From Actinomycetota bacterium (lineage in GTDB: Bacteria; Actinomycetota; Acidimicrobiia; Acidimicrobiales; Ilumatobacteraceae): 64,000 bases of DNA. The position numbers and the translations under genes are program-made. The stretch's first letter is position 1; every line of letters starts with the position of its first letter. The DNA lies in contig JACQZZ010000013.1 of NCBI GenBank assembly GCA_016213625.1, positions 1 to 64,000 of the forward strand, read 5' to 3'. Below, piece after piece: positions 43,487 to 52,860 of the stretch. Below the pieces are notes generated by a model, which had not been told where the DNA came from, ran no database searches, and saw only the letters and a list, made by a program, of their open reading frames with translations.

Positions 43487-45934
43487 ATGACCTCGCACAT
43501 CGACGACCTCCTCGACCGCGCATCGGTCGAGGAGCTGGTCGCGCTCACCGCCGGCCGCGACTTCTGGCACACCGTGCCCATCCCGCGTCTCGGCATCCCC
43601 GAGATGCGCGTCAGCGACGGCCCGGTGGGCGCGCGCGGCACGCGCTTCGACGGCGAGGCGTCCATCTGCGCGCCGTGCAGCACGCTGCTGGCCGCCACGT
43701 GGGACACCGCCGCGATCGAACGAATCGGCGAGCTGCTGGGGCGCGAGACGAAGGCGAAGGGCGCCCGCGTGCTGTTGGCTCCCACGGTCAACATCCACCG
43801 CACGCCGGTGGGTGGGCGCAACTTCGAGTGCATGAGCGAAGACCCCTACCTCACGTCGCGCGTCGCGGTGCACTACGTGCGCGGTCTGCAGGCCGAGGGC
43901 GTGGCCAGCTGCATCAAGCACTTCGTCGGCAACGACACCGAGTTCGAGCGCAACACCATCGACTCGCGCATCGACGAGCGCACGCTGCGCGAGGTGTACC
44001 TGCGGCCGTTCGAGGCGGCGGTCACCGAGGCAGGGGTGATGGCGGTGATGACCGCCTACAACCGCATCAACGGCCCGTGGTCGGCCGACAGCCCGCTGCT
44101 GGCCGACGTGTTGCGCGGCGAGTGGGGCTTCGACGGTCTGGTGATGAGCGACTGGTTCGGCCTGCACAGCACGGTCGAGGGCGCCAAGGCCGGACTCGAC
44201 CTCGAGATGCCCGGCCCCACGCTGCACCGCGGTGAGCACCTGCTCGCTGCCATCGAGGTGGGCGAGGTGTCGATCGACGACGTGCGCGCGCTGGCTCGCC
44301 GCGTGCTGGAACTGATGGACCGCGTCGGTGCGCTGACGGCCGATGGACCCGGCCCCGAGACCACTCGCCACGACCGCGACGACATCGAGCTCGTCCGCCG
44401 CACGGCTGCGCAGGGCATGGTGCTGCTGCGCAACGTACCCGCCACGTTCGAAGCCACCGTGTTGCCGTTGCAGCTGCAGGGTGTGCGGCGCGTGGCCATC
44501 ATCGGCCCCAATGCGGCACTCGGCGAGGTGATGGGTGGCGGCAGCGCGCACGTCACGCCCACCTCGGTGTCCACGCCGCTCGATGCGCTTCGTTCGTTCT
44601 TCGAGACGGCAGGTGTCGAGGTGGTGCACGCGCCCGGATGCCAGATCCACCGGCGTCTGCCCGAGATGGACCTGCGCCGGTGCAGCGACGTGGTGGTCGA
44701 CATCTACGACGATCCCGCAGCGCTCGACGATGCGACCGCGGCGCCCGTCACCACGGGCTCCACCGGCACCACGCGGTTGATGTGGGTCACCGATCCCACG
44801 GGCCAGGGCGCGGCGAACCCGAAGTTCGGCGTGCGCCTGTCCACCACCTTCACCCCCGACGTGTCGGGCGTCTGGAAGTTCGGGGTGGAGAGCGTCTCGC
44901 CGGCGCGTGTCATCGTCGACGGTGTCACGCTCATCGACAACGCCGACGTGCCGGTCGGTGGCTCGTTCTTCGGCATGGGCCGCGGCGAGGAAGTCGTCGA
45001 CGTGCCCATGGAGGCGGGCCGCGACTACTCGCTGGTGGTCGAGATGCGCCACGCCCCAGTGGGCACCGGCATGGGCGGCATCAACATCGGGGCGCTCGCG
45101 CCCACCACGGGTGACCTGCTGGCCGATGCCATCGACCTGGCGGCCACGGCCGACCTCTCCATCCTCGTCGTGGGCACCAACGACAACTGGGAGAGCGAGG
45201 GCTGGGACCGCACCACGCTGGATCTCCCCGGTGTGCAGGACGCGTTGGTCGCGGGTGTGGCCCAGGTGAGCCCGGCCACGGTGGTCGTGGTGAACGCGGG
45301 CTCGCCCATCGCGATGCCGTGGCTGCACGACGTGCACGCGGTGCTCGTGTCGTGGTTCCCAGGGCAGGAGATGGGCAACGCGCTCGTCGACCTGCTGAGC
45401 GGTGCCGCCGAACCGCAGGGTCGTCTGCCGGTCACCTTTCCGTTCCGCCTGGAGGACACGCCGGGCTTCGAGCACAACCCCGGTCGCAACGGTGTGGCCA
45501 ACTACCTCGAGGGCCGACTGATGGGCCACCACTGGTACACCACCGTCGGTCGCGAGCCGCTGTTCCCGTTCGGCTTCGGTCTCGGGTATGGCTGCGCTGA
45601 CATCGCCGACGTCGTCGCCCTCGACGCACACACGGTCGAGTGCACGGTGTCGAACGTGGGTGATCGCGACGCCGTCGAGGTGGTCCAGGTGTACGCACAC
45701 CTCGTCGATCGCGACGGGGTCGCGGCCGACGAGCCCGACCAACGCCTGGTGGGCTTCGCGAAGGTGTCGGCACCCGCCGGCTCGTCGCAGCGAGTCACCG
45801 TCGCGCTCGACCCGCTCGGCTATCGCCGGTGGGACATCGCCACCAATGCCTGGGTCACCCCGTCGCTCGCCTACGAGCTGCGCGTCGGCCGCTCGGCCAC
45901 CGACATCGTGGCCCGCGTGGACGTTCGCTCGTGA
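43487..45934 (+). CDS. GH3 beta-glucosidase with PA14 insert
   Basis: An 815-residue cytoplasmic glycoside hydrolase family 3 enzyme. The nucleophile is Asp222 in FDGLVMSDWFG; substrate contacts KHFVGND and RNFECMSEDPYLTS are present. Between the TIM-barrel and the alpha/beta sandwich is a PA14-like beta domain (about residues 400-540, GRGEEVVDVPMEAGRDYSLV), as in PA14-containing beta-glucosidases. The fibronectin-like C-terminal domain closes the protein. It cleaves beta-linked glucose or xylose from oligosaccharides, a beta activity in an otherwise alpha-glucoside/sucrose cluster. Its stop overlaps the next gene (GTGA). Confidence 0.92.
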   Translation: MTSHIDDLLDRASVEELVALTAGRDFWHTVPIPRLGIPEMRVSDGPVGARGTRFDGEASICAPCSTLLAATWDTAAIERIGELLGRETKAKGARVLLAPTVNIHRTPVGGRNFECMSEDPYLTSRVAVHYVRGLQAEGVASCIKHFVGNDTEFERNTIDSRIDERTLREVYLRPFEAAVTEAGVMAVMTAYNRINGPWSADSPLLADVLRGEWGFDGLVMSDWFGLHSTVEGAKAGLDLEMPGPTLHRGEHLLAAIEVGEVSIDDVRALARRVLELMDRVGALTADGPGPETTRHDRDDIELVRRTAAQGMVLLRNVPATFEATVLPLQLQGVRRVAIIGPNAALGEVMGGGSAHVTPTSVSTPLDALRSFFETAGVEVVHAPGCQIHRRLPEMDLRRCSDVVVDIYDDPAALDDATAAPVTTGSTGTTRLMWVTDPTGQGAANPKFGVRLSTTFTPDVSGVWKFGVESVSPARVIVDGVTLIDNADVPVGGSFFGMGRGEEVVDVPMEAGRDYSLVVEMRHAPVGTGMGGINIGALAPTTGDLLADAIDLAATADLSILVVGTNDNWESEGWDRTTLDLPGVQDALVAGVAQVSPATVVVVNAGSPIAMPWLHDVHAVLVSWFPGQEMGNALVDLLSGAAEPQGRLPVTFPFRLEDTPGFEHNPGRNGVANYLEGRLMGHHWYTTVGREPLFPFGFGLGYGCADIADVVALDAHTVECTVSNVGDRDAVEVVQVYAHLVDRDGVAADEPDQRLVGFAKVSAPAGSSQRVTVALDPLGYRRWDIATNAWVTPSLAYELRVGRSATDIVARVDVRS

Positions 45935-47832
45935 ACGACGAGCGCGTCGAGGCCCGGGTCCGCCACTGGACGCCGGCGCTGCGCCCGTTGCTCGACGCGC
46001 TCTATGGCTCGGTCACCGATGTCGACGCGCTGCTCGACCGCACCGTGGGCCTTGCCTGTGCAGCAGCGCGATCGCGACGCCCCGCGTTGCAGGCGCTCGA
46101 CGCCCGCCGCGAGACCGACCCGGCGTGGTTCCAGCACTCGTCGATGGTGGGGTACGTGGCCTACGCCGAGCTGTTCGGCGGCACGCTCAAAGGCGTCGCC
46201 GACCGCCTGGACTACCTGTCGGAACTGCACGTGTCGTACTTCCACCTGATGAAGGTGCTCCGGTCGCGCGAAGGCGCGAACGACGGCGGGTACGCCGTGG
46301 TCGACTACCGCGACGTCGACCCCGCGCTCGGCACGTGGTCAGATCTGGAGTACGTGGCCGACGAGTTGCACGAGCGCGGCGTCAGCCTGTGCCTCGACGT
46401 GGTGATGAACCACACCGCACGCGAGCACCGATGGGCCGAGTTGGCGCGCGGCGGCTCCCAGCGGCACCGCGACTACTACCTGGTGTACCCCGATCGCACC
46501 GAACCCGATCGCTTCGAGGCCACGCTGCCGGAAGTGTTCCCCGAGATCGCGCCGGGCAACTTCACGTGGGACCCCGACCTGAAGGGGTGGGTGTGGACCA
46601 CGTTCAACACCTACCAGTGGGACCTGAACTACGCGAACCCCGACGTGCTGGTGGAGATGTTGCAGGTGATGCTCGATCTGGCCAACGCCGGCGTCGACGT
46701 GATGCGACTCGACGCGGTGGCGTTCACCTGGAAGCGAGTCGGCACGAACTGCCAGAACCAGCCCGAGGCGCACCTCATCGCCCAGGTGTACCGGGCGCTC
46801 CTGGCCATCGCCGCCCCGGGCGTCCTGATGAAGGCCGAGGCCATCGTCGCGCCGAGCGACCTGCTGCCGTATCTGGGTGTGCACCGGCTGGAACGTCCCG
46901 AATGCCACCTCGCCTATCACAACCAGTTGATGGTGATGCTCTGGAGCAGCCTGGCCTCGGGCGACGCAGGGCTCGCCGGGGCAGCCATGCAGGCGTTGCC
47001 TCCCACGCCGTCGAGTGCGGGCTGGGTGAACTACGTGCGCTGCCACGACGACATCGGCTGGGCCGTCAGTGACGCCGACGCCACTGCCGTCGGCCTGTCG
47101 GGCCCGGCGCACCGCGAGTTCCTCGCCCGCTTCTACCGGGGCGACTTCTGGCAGTCGTTCGCCGACGGCGTGCCGTTCTCCAGCAATCCCGACAACGGCG
47201 ACGAGCGCACGTGTGGCACCGCCGCGGCGCTGTGCGGGGTGGGCAAGGCGGCGCGCACGGGCGATCCCGCAGCGCTCGATCTCGCCGTGCGACGGCTGGA
47301 ACTGCTGTACGGCGTGATGTTCGGGTTCCCCGGGGTGCCGCTGGTGTACATGGGCGACGAGCTCGCCCTCGACAACGATGCGGCGTACCTGGCCGACCCG
47401 TCGCGCGCCGACGACTCGCGTTGGATCCATCGGCCCGAGATGCCGTGGGACCTCGCCGACCGGCGCACCACGGTCGGCTCGCTGCAACAGCGTGTCTTCA
47501 CGTACGTCCAGCGCCTCGCCGCCACGCGGGTGGAGCACCCCGCGCTGAGCGCCGGGGGTGAGGTCATCATCCACCGTCACGCCGACAGTGCGGTGTTCGC
47601 ATGGGCGTTGCACCATCCGAGCCTCGGTCGGTTCTACGGCTTGGCCAACTTCGCCGCCCGCGCCGCAACGGTGCCGGCGCTCGCGCTCGAGTGGGCGGGC
47701 ATGTCGGCGCCGAGCGTGGTGCTGGGCGCGGAGTTGTTGCATCGCGACCATCCCGCGAATTGGACGCTCGACCCCTATGCGGTGGTGTGGTTCGTCGACG
47801 ATGACGACACCGTCGTGCAGCCCACGGTGTGA
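45931..47832 (+). CDS. Amylosucrase-like GH13 enzyme
   Basis: A 633-residue protein of amylosucrase length and architecture. A helical N-terminal domain (about residues 1-85, ending DPAWFQHSSMVGYVAYAELFGG) is followed by a GH13 barrel with the B' insert. The triad is Asp261 (VMRLDAVAFTWKRVG), Glu303 (MKAEAIV) and Asp373 (VRCHDDIGWAV). Amylosucrases hydrolyse sucrose or transfer its glucose to alpha-glucans; related sucrose hydrolases only hydrolyse, and the two cannot be separated confidently by eye. The GTG start overlaps the GH3 stop and its own stop overlaps the invertase start, coupling the three. Confidence 0.9.
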   Translation: MNDERVEARVRHWTPALRPLLDALYGSVTDVDALLDRTVGLACAAARSRRPALQALDARRETDPAWFQHSSMVGYVAYAELFGGTLKGVADRLDYLSELHVSYFHLMKVLRSREGANDGGYAVVDYRDVDPALGTWSDLEYVADELHERGVSLCLDVVMNHTAREHRWAELARGGSQRHRDYYLVYPDRTEPDRFEATLPEVFPEIAPGNFTWDPDLKGWVWTTFNTYQWDLNYANPDVLVEMLQVMLDLANAGVDVMRLDAVAFTWKRVGTNCQNQPEAHLIAQVYRALLAIAAPGVLMKAEAIVAPSDLLPYLGVHRLERPECHLAYHNQLMVMLWSSLASGDAGLAGAAMQALPPTPSSAGWVNYVRCHDDIGWAVSDADATAVGLSGPAHREFLARFYRGDFWQSFADGVPFSSNPDNGDERTCGTAAALCGVGKAARTGDPAALDLAVRRLELLYGVMFGFPGVPLVYMGDELALDNDAAYLADPSRADDSRWIHRPEMPWDLADRRTTVGSLQQRVFTYVQRLAATRVEHPALSAGGEVIIHRHADSAVFAWALHHPSLGRFYGLANFAARAATVPALALEWAGMSAPSVVLGAELLHRDHPANWTLDPYAVVWFVDDDDTVVQPTV

Positions 47833-49004
47833 GCGTTCAGCGACCTGCGTTCCACCTCTCGCCTCCGGCGGGGTGGATGAACGACCCCAACGGGCTGTGC
47901 CGCGTCGGCGATCGGTGGCACGCGTTCTACCAACACCATCCGTTCAGCGACGTGTGGGGTCCCATGCACTGGGGTCATGCGAGCAGCGCGGATCTCCTGC
48001 ATTGGCACCACCATCCCTTGGCGCTCGAGCCCGACCCGCTCGGCACCATCTTCAGCGGGTCCGTGGTGCAGGATCACGACGACACCGCCGGGTTCGGGCC
48101 AGGCGCGCTGGTCGCGCTCTTCACCCATCACACCGAGGATCGTCAGCACCAGTCGGTGGCGTACAGCCTGGATGGCGGCGAGCGATGGACGAAGTTCTCC
48201 GGCAATCCCGTGCTGCCGGGCGAGGTGGCGGACTTCCGCGACCCGAAGGTCCGCCGACTTGCCGATGGCTCGTGGTCCATGGTGGTCACGCTGCGGGACC
48301 ACCTGGAGTTCTTCGAGTCACCCGATCTGCTGCACTGGCGGCCCACCGGCGAGTTCCGCTGCGATCTGGCCACGTGGTGCGGTCGACCCACCGGTGCGTG
48401 GGAGTGCCCCGACGTGGTCGCCGTGCCCGACGAGGACGGTGGCACGGCGTGGCTGTTGGTGATCAGTGTCGCCGAGGGAGGACCCCACGGTCGCAGCGGC
48501 ACGATGGCGGTGCGGGGCTTGCCGACCGGCGGTGCATTCGAGCAGACAGAATCGCCGTTCCGAATGGACCACGGGCCCGACTTCTACGCGTTCCAGTCGT
48601 TCTGGGGTGTGGAACCCGAGGCCCTCGGCATGGCCTGGATGGCGAGTTGGGACGATGCGTGGGTGGTTCCCTCGACGGGTTGGCGCGGGGTGCAGTCGTT
48701 GCCTCGACGGCTCATGTGGCGTGATGGCCGGCTGTGCCAGCAGCCGGCCGCGGGGGAGTGGTCGACGTTCGCCGGCGACTCGGTGGTGCAGTTCGACGGC
48801 GCAGCTGGCGCGACGGTGCGCGCCGGTGTCGATCACGGCGTGGCGTTCATCGAGCGTCGCGGAGGCTGGACGCCCACCTACGACGGTCGCTACGAGGTGC
48901 CGGTGACGGGGTCCGGTCCGCATCTCGTGGTGGTCGACCATGGCACGGTCGAGGTGTTCGCCGACGGCGGGGCGGTCACGCTGTCGGCTCGGGTCTTCCT
49001 CTGA
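47829..49004 (+). CDS. GH32 beta-fructofuranosidase (invertase)
   Basis: A 391-residue GH32 enzyme. The nucleophile is Asp19 in WMNDPNG, the transition-state Asp is in FRDPK (137-139) and the acid/base Glu192 is in ECPD. It hydrolyses sucrose (or sucrose-6-phosphate) to fructose and glucose. It is shorter than most family members: the C-terminal beta-sandwich is reduced to about 90 residues but ends with the typical EVFADGGAVTLS. The GTG start forms GTGA with the amylosucrase-like gene stop. Together with the importer this gives cytoplasmic sucrose breakdown. Confidence 0.92.
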   Translation: MSVQRPAFHLSPPAGWMNDPNGLCRVGDRWHAFYQHHPFSDVWGPMHWGHASSADLLHWHHHPLALEPDPLGTIFSGSVVQDHDDTAGFGPGALVALFTHHTEDRQHQSVAYSLDGGERWTKFSGNPVLPGEVADFRDPKVRRLADGSWSMVVTLRDHLEFFESPDLLHWRPTGEFRCDLATWCGRPTGAWECPDVVAVPDEDGGTAWLLVISVAEGGPHGRSGTMAVRGLPTGGAFEQTESPFRMDHGPDFYAFQSFWGVEPEALGMAWMASWDDAWVVPSTGWRGVQSLPRRLMWRDGRLCQQPAAGEWSTFAGDSVVQFDGAAGATVRAGVDHGVAFIERRGGWTPTYDGRYEVPVTGSGPHLVVVDHGTVEVFADGGAVTLSARVFL

Positions 49005-49085
49005 CCCGGCCCTGACCAAGGTCCCTATCCGGTACCCCACCCAGGAGTGGCAGACTGCGAGCACCACGACACCGGAGGTTTGCAA

Positions 49086-49481
49086 ATGGCGGTCGACATC
49101 GTCATCGAAGTGGAGAACAAGCCGGGCGAGCTCGCGAAGCTCGCCGCCGCGGTGAGCGATGCCGGGGTGAACCTGGCTGCCGCCACGTTCACCGGCACCG
49201 GCGACGCCGCGCAGCTGCACATTCTCGTGAAGCACGCCGAGCCCGTCCGGCACGCACTGGCCATCACCCACGCCGACATCCACCCGGTCGAACGTGAAGT
49301 CGTGGTCGTCGACATGGGCGAGAACCCGGCGCTGTTGGGCGACCTGGCCCGCGAAATCGGCGATGCCGGCGTCAACATCGACACCGTCTACGTGGCCACC
49401 AACAACCGCGTCGTGTTCCACTCCACCGACATGGACGGTCTGCGCAAGGCGCTCGGCGCCCACGCCACCCACCTTCACTGA
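49086..49481 (+). CDS. Tandem ACT-domain protein
   Basis: A 131-residue protein made of two ACT-like domains: first VDIVIEVENKPGELAKLAAAVSDAGVNLAA, second VVVDMGENPALLGDLAREIGDAGVNI. ACT domains bind small ligands, usually amino acids, so this may be a free-standing sensor or regulator. The ATG at 49086 has GGAGG seven bases upstream, which decides against a longer form from 49047. It overlaps the convergent HxlR gene by 7 nt. Confidence 0.82.
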   Translation: MAVDIVIEVENKPGELAKLAAAVSDAGVNLAAATFTGTGDAAQLHILVKHAEPVRHALAITHADIHPVEREVVVVDMGENPALLGDLAREIGDAGVNIDTVYVATNNRVVFHSTDMDGLRKALGAHATHLH

Positions 49482-50161
49482 GCCTGGCGCTCCTGAGCAG
49501 CCCGCACGATGGGCGCCACCGGGCTGAGCTGCAGCACGGCGGACATCTGTCGCGTGATGGCTGACGGTCCCTCGAATCGGATGGTGCCGGTGCGGATCGC
49601 ATCGGCGGCAGTGGCGCGCCCGAGCCACACTCGGTACATCGTGCGCAGGTCGGTGATGATGCTGGCGTGCACGTCGAAGCCCGGGTCCGACATGCACACC
49701 GACGGCTCGCCCGCCTCGATGACGATCCAGAACTGACGCCGGTCGTCGATGAAGCGCACGTGGAGCACGTGGCGCTTCCCCGGGAAGCCCGACGTGTCGA
49801 GCCGCGTGTGCATCCACCACACCAACACCTCGGCGTCGAGCTCCTCCGGGTCGGGGTCGCCGAAGGTCCACCGGGCGCCCCATTCTCCCAGCCCGAACAC
49901 GATGGGCTCGAGGTCGCGGCCCGCCGCGGTGAGTGCGTACTCGGTGTCGGTGCGCTCCACCAGTCCGGCGCGTTCGAACTGGCGCAGTCGCTTGGTGAGG
50001 AGGGTGCGCGAGAGGCCGGGGAGGCCGCGAGACAGGTCGTTGAATCGTGTCGTGCCCACCAGCAGGTCGCGAAGGATGAGCAGCGACCAACGTTCACCGA
50101 GCACATCGAGCGCGCGCGAGATGGGGCAGTACTGGCCGTAGCCGCGGGCGGTGGTGGTCAT
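49475..50161 (-). CDS. HxlR-family winged-helix regulator with C-terminal extension
   Basis: A 228-residue regulator. Residues 1-105 are an HxlR winged helix: YCPISRALDVLGERWSLLIL, TTRFNDLSRGLPGLSRTLLTKRL and VERTDTEYALTAAGRDL. Residues about 120-228 form an extra domain seen in a subset of these proteins, resembling a sterol-carrier-like fold (SVCMSDPGFDVHASIITDL). The ATG at 50161 has GGAGG upstream. It is divergent from the flavoprotein gene by 80 bp and probably controls it. Confidence 0.85.
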   Translation of the reverse strand: MTTTARGYGQYCPISRALDVLGERWSLLILRDLLVGTTRFNDLSRGLPGLSRTLLTKRLRQFERAGLVERTDTEYALTAAGRDLEPIVFGLGEWGARWTFGDPDPEELDAEVLVWWMHTRLDTSGFPGKRHVLHVRFIDDRRQFWIVIEAGEPSVCMSDPGFDVHASIITDLRTMYRVWLGRATAADAIRTGTIRFEGPSAITRQMSAVLQLSPVAPIVRAAQERQAQ

Positions 50162-50200
50162 CGGGACACCTCCGAGTCGTTGATCAGTCGGTACAGATTC

Positions 50201-50216
50201 TGCACTGGTCGGTGCA
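50201..50216. promoter_or_regulatory. Inverted repeat in the HxlR/flavoprotein divergent promoter
   Basis: TGCAC-TGGTCG-GTGCA (50201-50216) has perfect 5-bp arms in the 80-bp divergent gap. It is a candidate HxlR operator; short arms make chance occurrence possible. Confidence 0.3.
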
Positions 50217-50241
50217 ACAAGGTTTCCGTACTTTCGATCAC

Positions 50242-51378
50242 ATGACAATGACGATCACACGACCCTCCACCACCGACGAGTGGGTGACCCTCGCGCACGA
50301 ACTCGGTGCACGCCTGCAACCGCAGGTCAATGACCACGACCGCGACGGCGAACTGTCCGTCGACGCATTCAACCTGCTCCGCGGGGCCGGCCTCACCGCG
50401 GCGCTCGTGCCCGCCGAGTTCGGCGGCGGCGATGCCACGCATGCCGACATGGGCGCCGTCCTGCGGGCACTCGCGCAGCACGATTCGTCCACGGCGGTCG
50501 CGCTCTCGATGCACTCGCACGTGCTCGCCTTCCAGTTGTGGCGCCACCGCCGCGGCATGGATGCGAGCGGCGTGCTGACCAAGGTGGCCAACGGGGCCAT
50601 GTTGCTCAGCACCGGCGCTTCCGACTGGCTCGGCTCGAACGGCACCACCGTGCGCGTCGAAGGCGGTTACCGGGTCACGGCGCGCAAGGCACCGATCAGC
50701 GGTTGCGAGGTGGGCAACGTGCTCTCCACCAGTTTCCGCTACGAGGATGCGCCCGATGGCCCTTCGGTCATCCACTGCTCCGTGCCCACCGACGCTCCTG
50801 GTGTGCGCATCGAACGCACGTGGAACACGCTCGGCCTGCGGGCGACAGGGTCGCACACGGTGGTCTTCGACGACGTGTTCGTGCCCGACGCCGCGGTGGC
50901 GCTCACCCGTCCCGCCGATGTGTGGGCGCCGGTGTGGAACGCCATCCTCGGCTGTGCCATGCCGCTCATCATGTCGGCGTACCTCGGGATCGCCGATGCC
51001 GCGGTGGCGGCCGCACTCGACGTCGTCCGTGGCCGCTCGGAGGCCCACGTGACGCTCGGCGTCGGTCAGATGATCGGTGCGCACCTTCGGGCCGACGACG
51101 CCGTGCGGGCGATGTTCGCCGAGTCCGACGACCTCCGCTTCGACAACACCGACGACCGGGTCGCGCGAGTGCTCGCCCGGAAGACCACCGCCGCCGACGC
51201 GGTCATCGAGACCGTCCGTCTGGCACTCGAGGTCAGCGGCGGAAGCGGGTTCTCCAGGACCTCACCGATCGAGCGTCACCTGCGCGACGTGCACGGCTGC
51301 CTGTTCCACCCGCTGCCGTCCGCCAAGCAGGTCACGCTCACCGGCCGAGTGGCGCTGGGGCTGACGCCGGTGGGTTGA
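50242..51378 (+). CDS. Acyl-CoA dehydrogenase-like flavoprotein
   Basis: A 378-residue protein with the acyl-CoA dehydrogenase fold: the N-terminal helical domain has LLRGAGLTAALVPAEFGGG, the middle beta domain has TGASDWLGSNGTTVRV and NTLGLRATGSHTVVFDDVFVP, and the C-terminal helical domain has VIETVRLALEVSGGSGFSRTSPIERHLRDV. The usual catalytic Glu position is not obvious and the C-terminus is closer to the DszC/HpaH-like (monooxygenase or desulfurisation) branch, so it may be a flavin-dependent monooxygenase rather than a dehydrogenase. The start at 50242 is the first ATG after the divergent promoter. Its 3' end overlaps the convergent membrane protein gene by 41 nt. Confidence 0.8.
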   Translation: MTMTITRPSTTDEWVTLAHELGARLQPQVNDHDRDGELSVDAFNLLRGAGLTAALVPAEFGGGDATHADMGAVLRALAQHDSSTAVALSMHSHVLAFQLWRHRRGMDASGVLTKVANGAMLLSTGASDWLGSNGTTVRVEGGYRVTARKAPISGCEVGNVLSTSFRYEDAPDGPSVIHCSVPTDAPGVRIERTWNTLGLRATGSHTVVFDDVFVPDAAVALTRPADVWAPVWNAILGCAMPLIMSAYLGIADAAVAAALDVVRGRSEAHVTLGVGQMIGAHLRADDAVRAMFAESDDLRFDNTDDRVARVLARKTTAADAVIETVRLALEVSGGSGFSRTSPIERHLRDVHGCLFHPLPSAKQVTLTGRVALGLTPVG

Positions 51379-51931
51379 TCGCTGCCGTCCTGGCGGCTCG
51401 CCGCACGGCGCGGCGAGTCGCCACTCGGTACATGAGCGCCCACGCCACGGCGACGATCGATGCCACCGCGGTCACCTGGTACATCGGTCGGGTCGCATCG
51501 CTCCCGGCGAACGCGGCGTGCATGGCGGTGAGCCAGAACGCCACATAGCTGGTGAGGTGCACCGCTCGCCAGGCGCGCCGCGGCAGTCGGCGCATTGCCA
51601 CCGACGTCAGTTGGATGGCGACGAGCAACCACATCGCGAGCACGCCGAGCGCGATCGCTCCGGGCTTCCAGCCGGACGCGTACGGCACCGTGATGTCGGC
51701 GAGTCCGAAGTGCACGTAGCTGTCCGCGACCAGCGCCACGAGGTGCACGCCGAGGAACGACATCGTCAACCCGGCCAGCCATCGGTGCACCGCCAGCAAC
51801 CAGACGGGCCTGCGCTGGTCGGGGAACGCCTTCGTCGACAACACGATGCCCCAGATGACGGAGAGCGTGAGCATCAGCCAGGCGACGATGCCGGATGCTC
51901 GGGTGAGGAACCACCAGAACTGCGGGCTCAT
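51338..51931 (-). CDS. Ferric reductase-like / cytochrome b561-type haem membrane protein
   Basis: A 197-residue membrane protein with about five or six helices, starting FWWFLTRASGIVAWLMLTLS. Paired His residues lie on adjacent helices (LLAVHRWLAGLTMSFLGVHLVAL and RAVHLTSYVAFWLTAMHAAF), the pattern of ferric-reductase-like transmembrane domains that bind two b-type haems. It carries no flavin/NADPH domain, so it needs a partner for electrons. The ATG overlaps the ApbE stop (ATGA), so it is made together with the flavin transferase. Confidence 0.82.
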   Translation of the reverse strand: MSPQFWWFLTRASGIVAWLMLTLSVIWGIVLSTKAFPDQRRPVWLLAVHRWLAGLTMSFLGVHLVALVADSYVHFGLADITVPYASGWKPGAIALGVLAMWLLVAIQLTSVAMRRLPRRAWRAVHLTSYVAFWLTAMHAAFAGSDATRPMYQVTAVASIVAVAWALMYRVATRRAVRRAARTAAINPPASAPAPLGR

Positions 51932-52860
51932 CGGGCACCGACTTGTTCGTTCAGCGTCACGCCTTCGAGGTCGGGTGTGAGGTGGACGGCGCCGCGGTCG
52001 TCGATGGCCACCCCGCTGAGTCCGTGGTCGGACAGGTACCGCATCACCGATGTGCTGCCACAGGCGATGGCGGCCGTGGCATGCACCTCGGCGAGCCAAC
52101 CGGACCGCCCGATGACCGTCACCGCGGCCAAGTCGGTGGTGGACGGTCGACCGGTGCGGGGGTCGATCTGATGGTGCCGCTCGGAGTCGTCGAGCACCCA
52201 TCGGCGTGATCGTGTGCTCGACGTGGCGACACCGCCGCCATCCAGTGCCAACGTGCACAGCACGCCGTCGAGAGGATCGGCGTGTTCCACCTTCACGAGC
52301 CAGCCGTCATCGATGACCGCGCTGCCGGACATCGCCAGATCGCCACCGATGGACACCAGGGCGCCGCTGGCACCCCGCGATCGCAGCATCGCGACCGCGA
52401 GATCGGCAGCGAGTCCCTTGCCGATGCCGCCCGGGTCGAGGGCGAGTCCGGGCGGTACGGCCACCGTGCCGCCGTCGGGGTCGAGCACCAACTGGGCAAC
52501 GGAAGCGGTCGGGGAGTCGTCTGCGGGAAGGACCGTCACGAGCGAGGGGTCGGAAATGCTGGCGGCGTAGCCCTGCTCGATGAGCGAAGGAAGCACCGTG
52601 GGGTCGAAGCGACCTTCGGTCACCCTGTGGCCTTCGATCATCGAGGCGAGCAGCGTGATCGTGGAGTCGTCCACCGCGAGCACGCCGCCCGCCGTCGCGT
52701 TGATGCGACTGATGTCGCTGGTCGGGATGAACCGGCTCCAGCACCGTTCGAGGTGCTCGAGCCCGGCCACTGCATCGGCCACCATCGCTGGTGTGGCGCC
52801 GAGGGTGATGATGTGCAGCTCGCTGGCCATCACCCGGCCGCGGAACTCACTTGCTGCCAC
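51928..52860 (-). CDS. apbE: FAD:protein FMN transferase (ApbE family)
   Basis: A 310-residue ApbE-family protein. Motifs: DPGGIGKGLAADLAVAML, SIGGDLAMSG and HHQIDPRTGRPS with the metal-binding His/Asp. ApbE attaches FMN covalently to Thr/Ser of target proteins carrying an FMN_bind-type motif. There is no signal peptide or lipobox, so the reaction would take place in the cytoplasm or at the inner face. The GTG start at 52860 overlaps the preceding gene by 14 nt; an ATG at 52830 is the alternative. No obvious FMN_bind target is encoded in this cluster. Confidence 0.88.
   Translation of the reverse strand: MAASEFRGRVMASELHIITLGATPAMVADAVAGLEHLERCWSRFIPTSDISRINATAGGVLAVDDSTITLLASMIEGHRVTEGRFDPTVLPSLIEQGYAASISDPSLVTVLPADDSPTASVAQLVLDPDGGTVAVPPGLALDPGGIGKGLAADLAVAMLRSRGASGALVSIGGDLAMSGSAVIDDGWLVKVEHADPLDGVLCTLALDGGGVATSSTRSRRWVLDDSERHHQIDPRTGRPSTTDLAAVTVIGRSGWLAEVHATAAIACGSTSVMRYLSDHGLSGVAIDDRGAVHLTPDLEGVTLNEQVGAR

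Noticed and set aside
42401-45742. Very long open frame on the minus strand (about 1113 codons) opposite the permease and GH3 genes
   Set aside because: It is antisense to clearly conserved permease and GH3 coding sequence, is rich in His/Arg/Gly low-complexity residues and has no recognisable domain; a by-product of high GC content.
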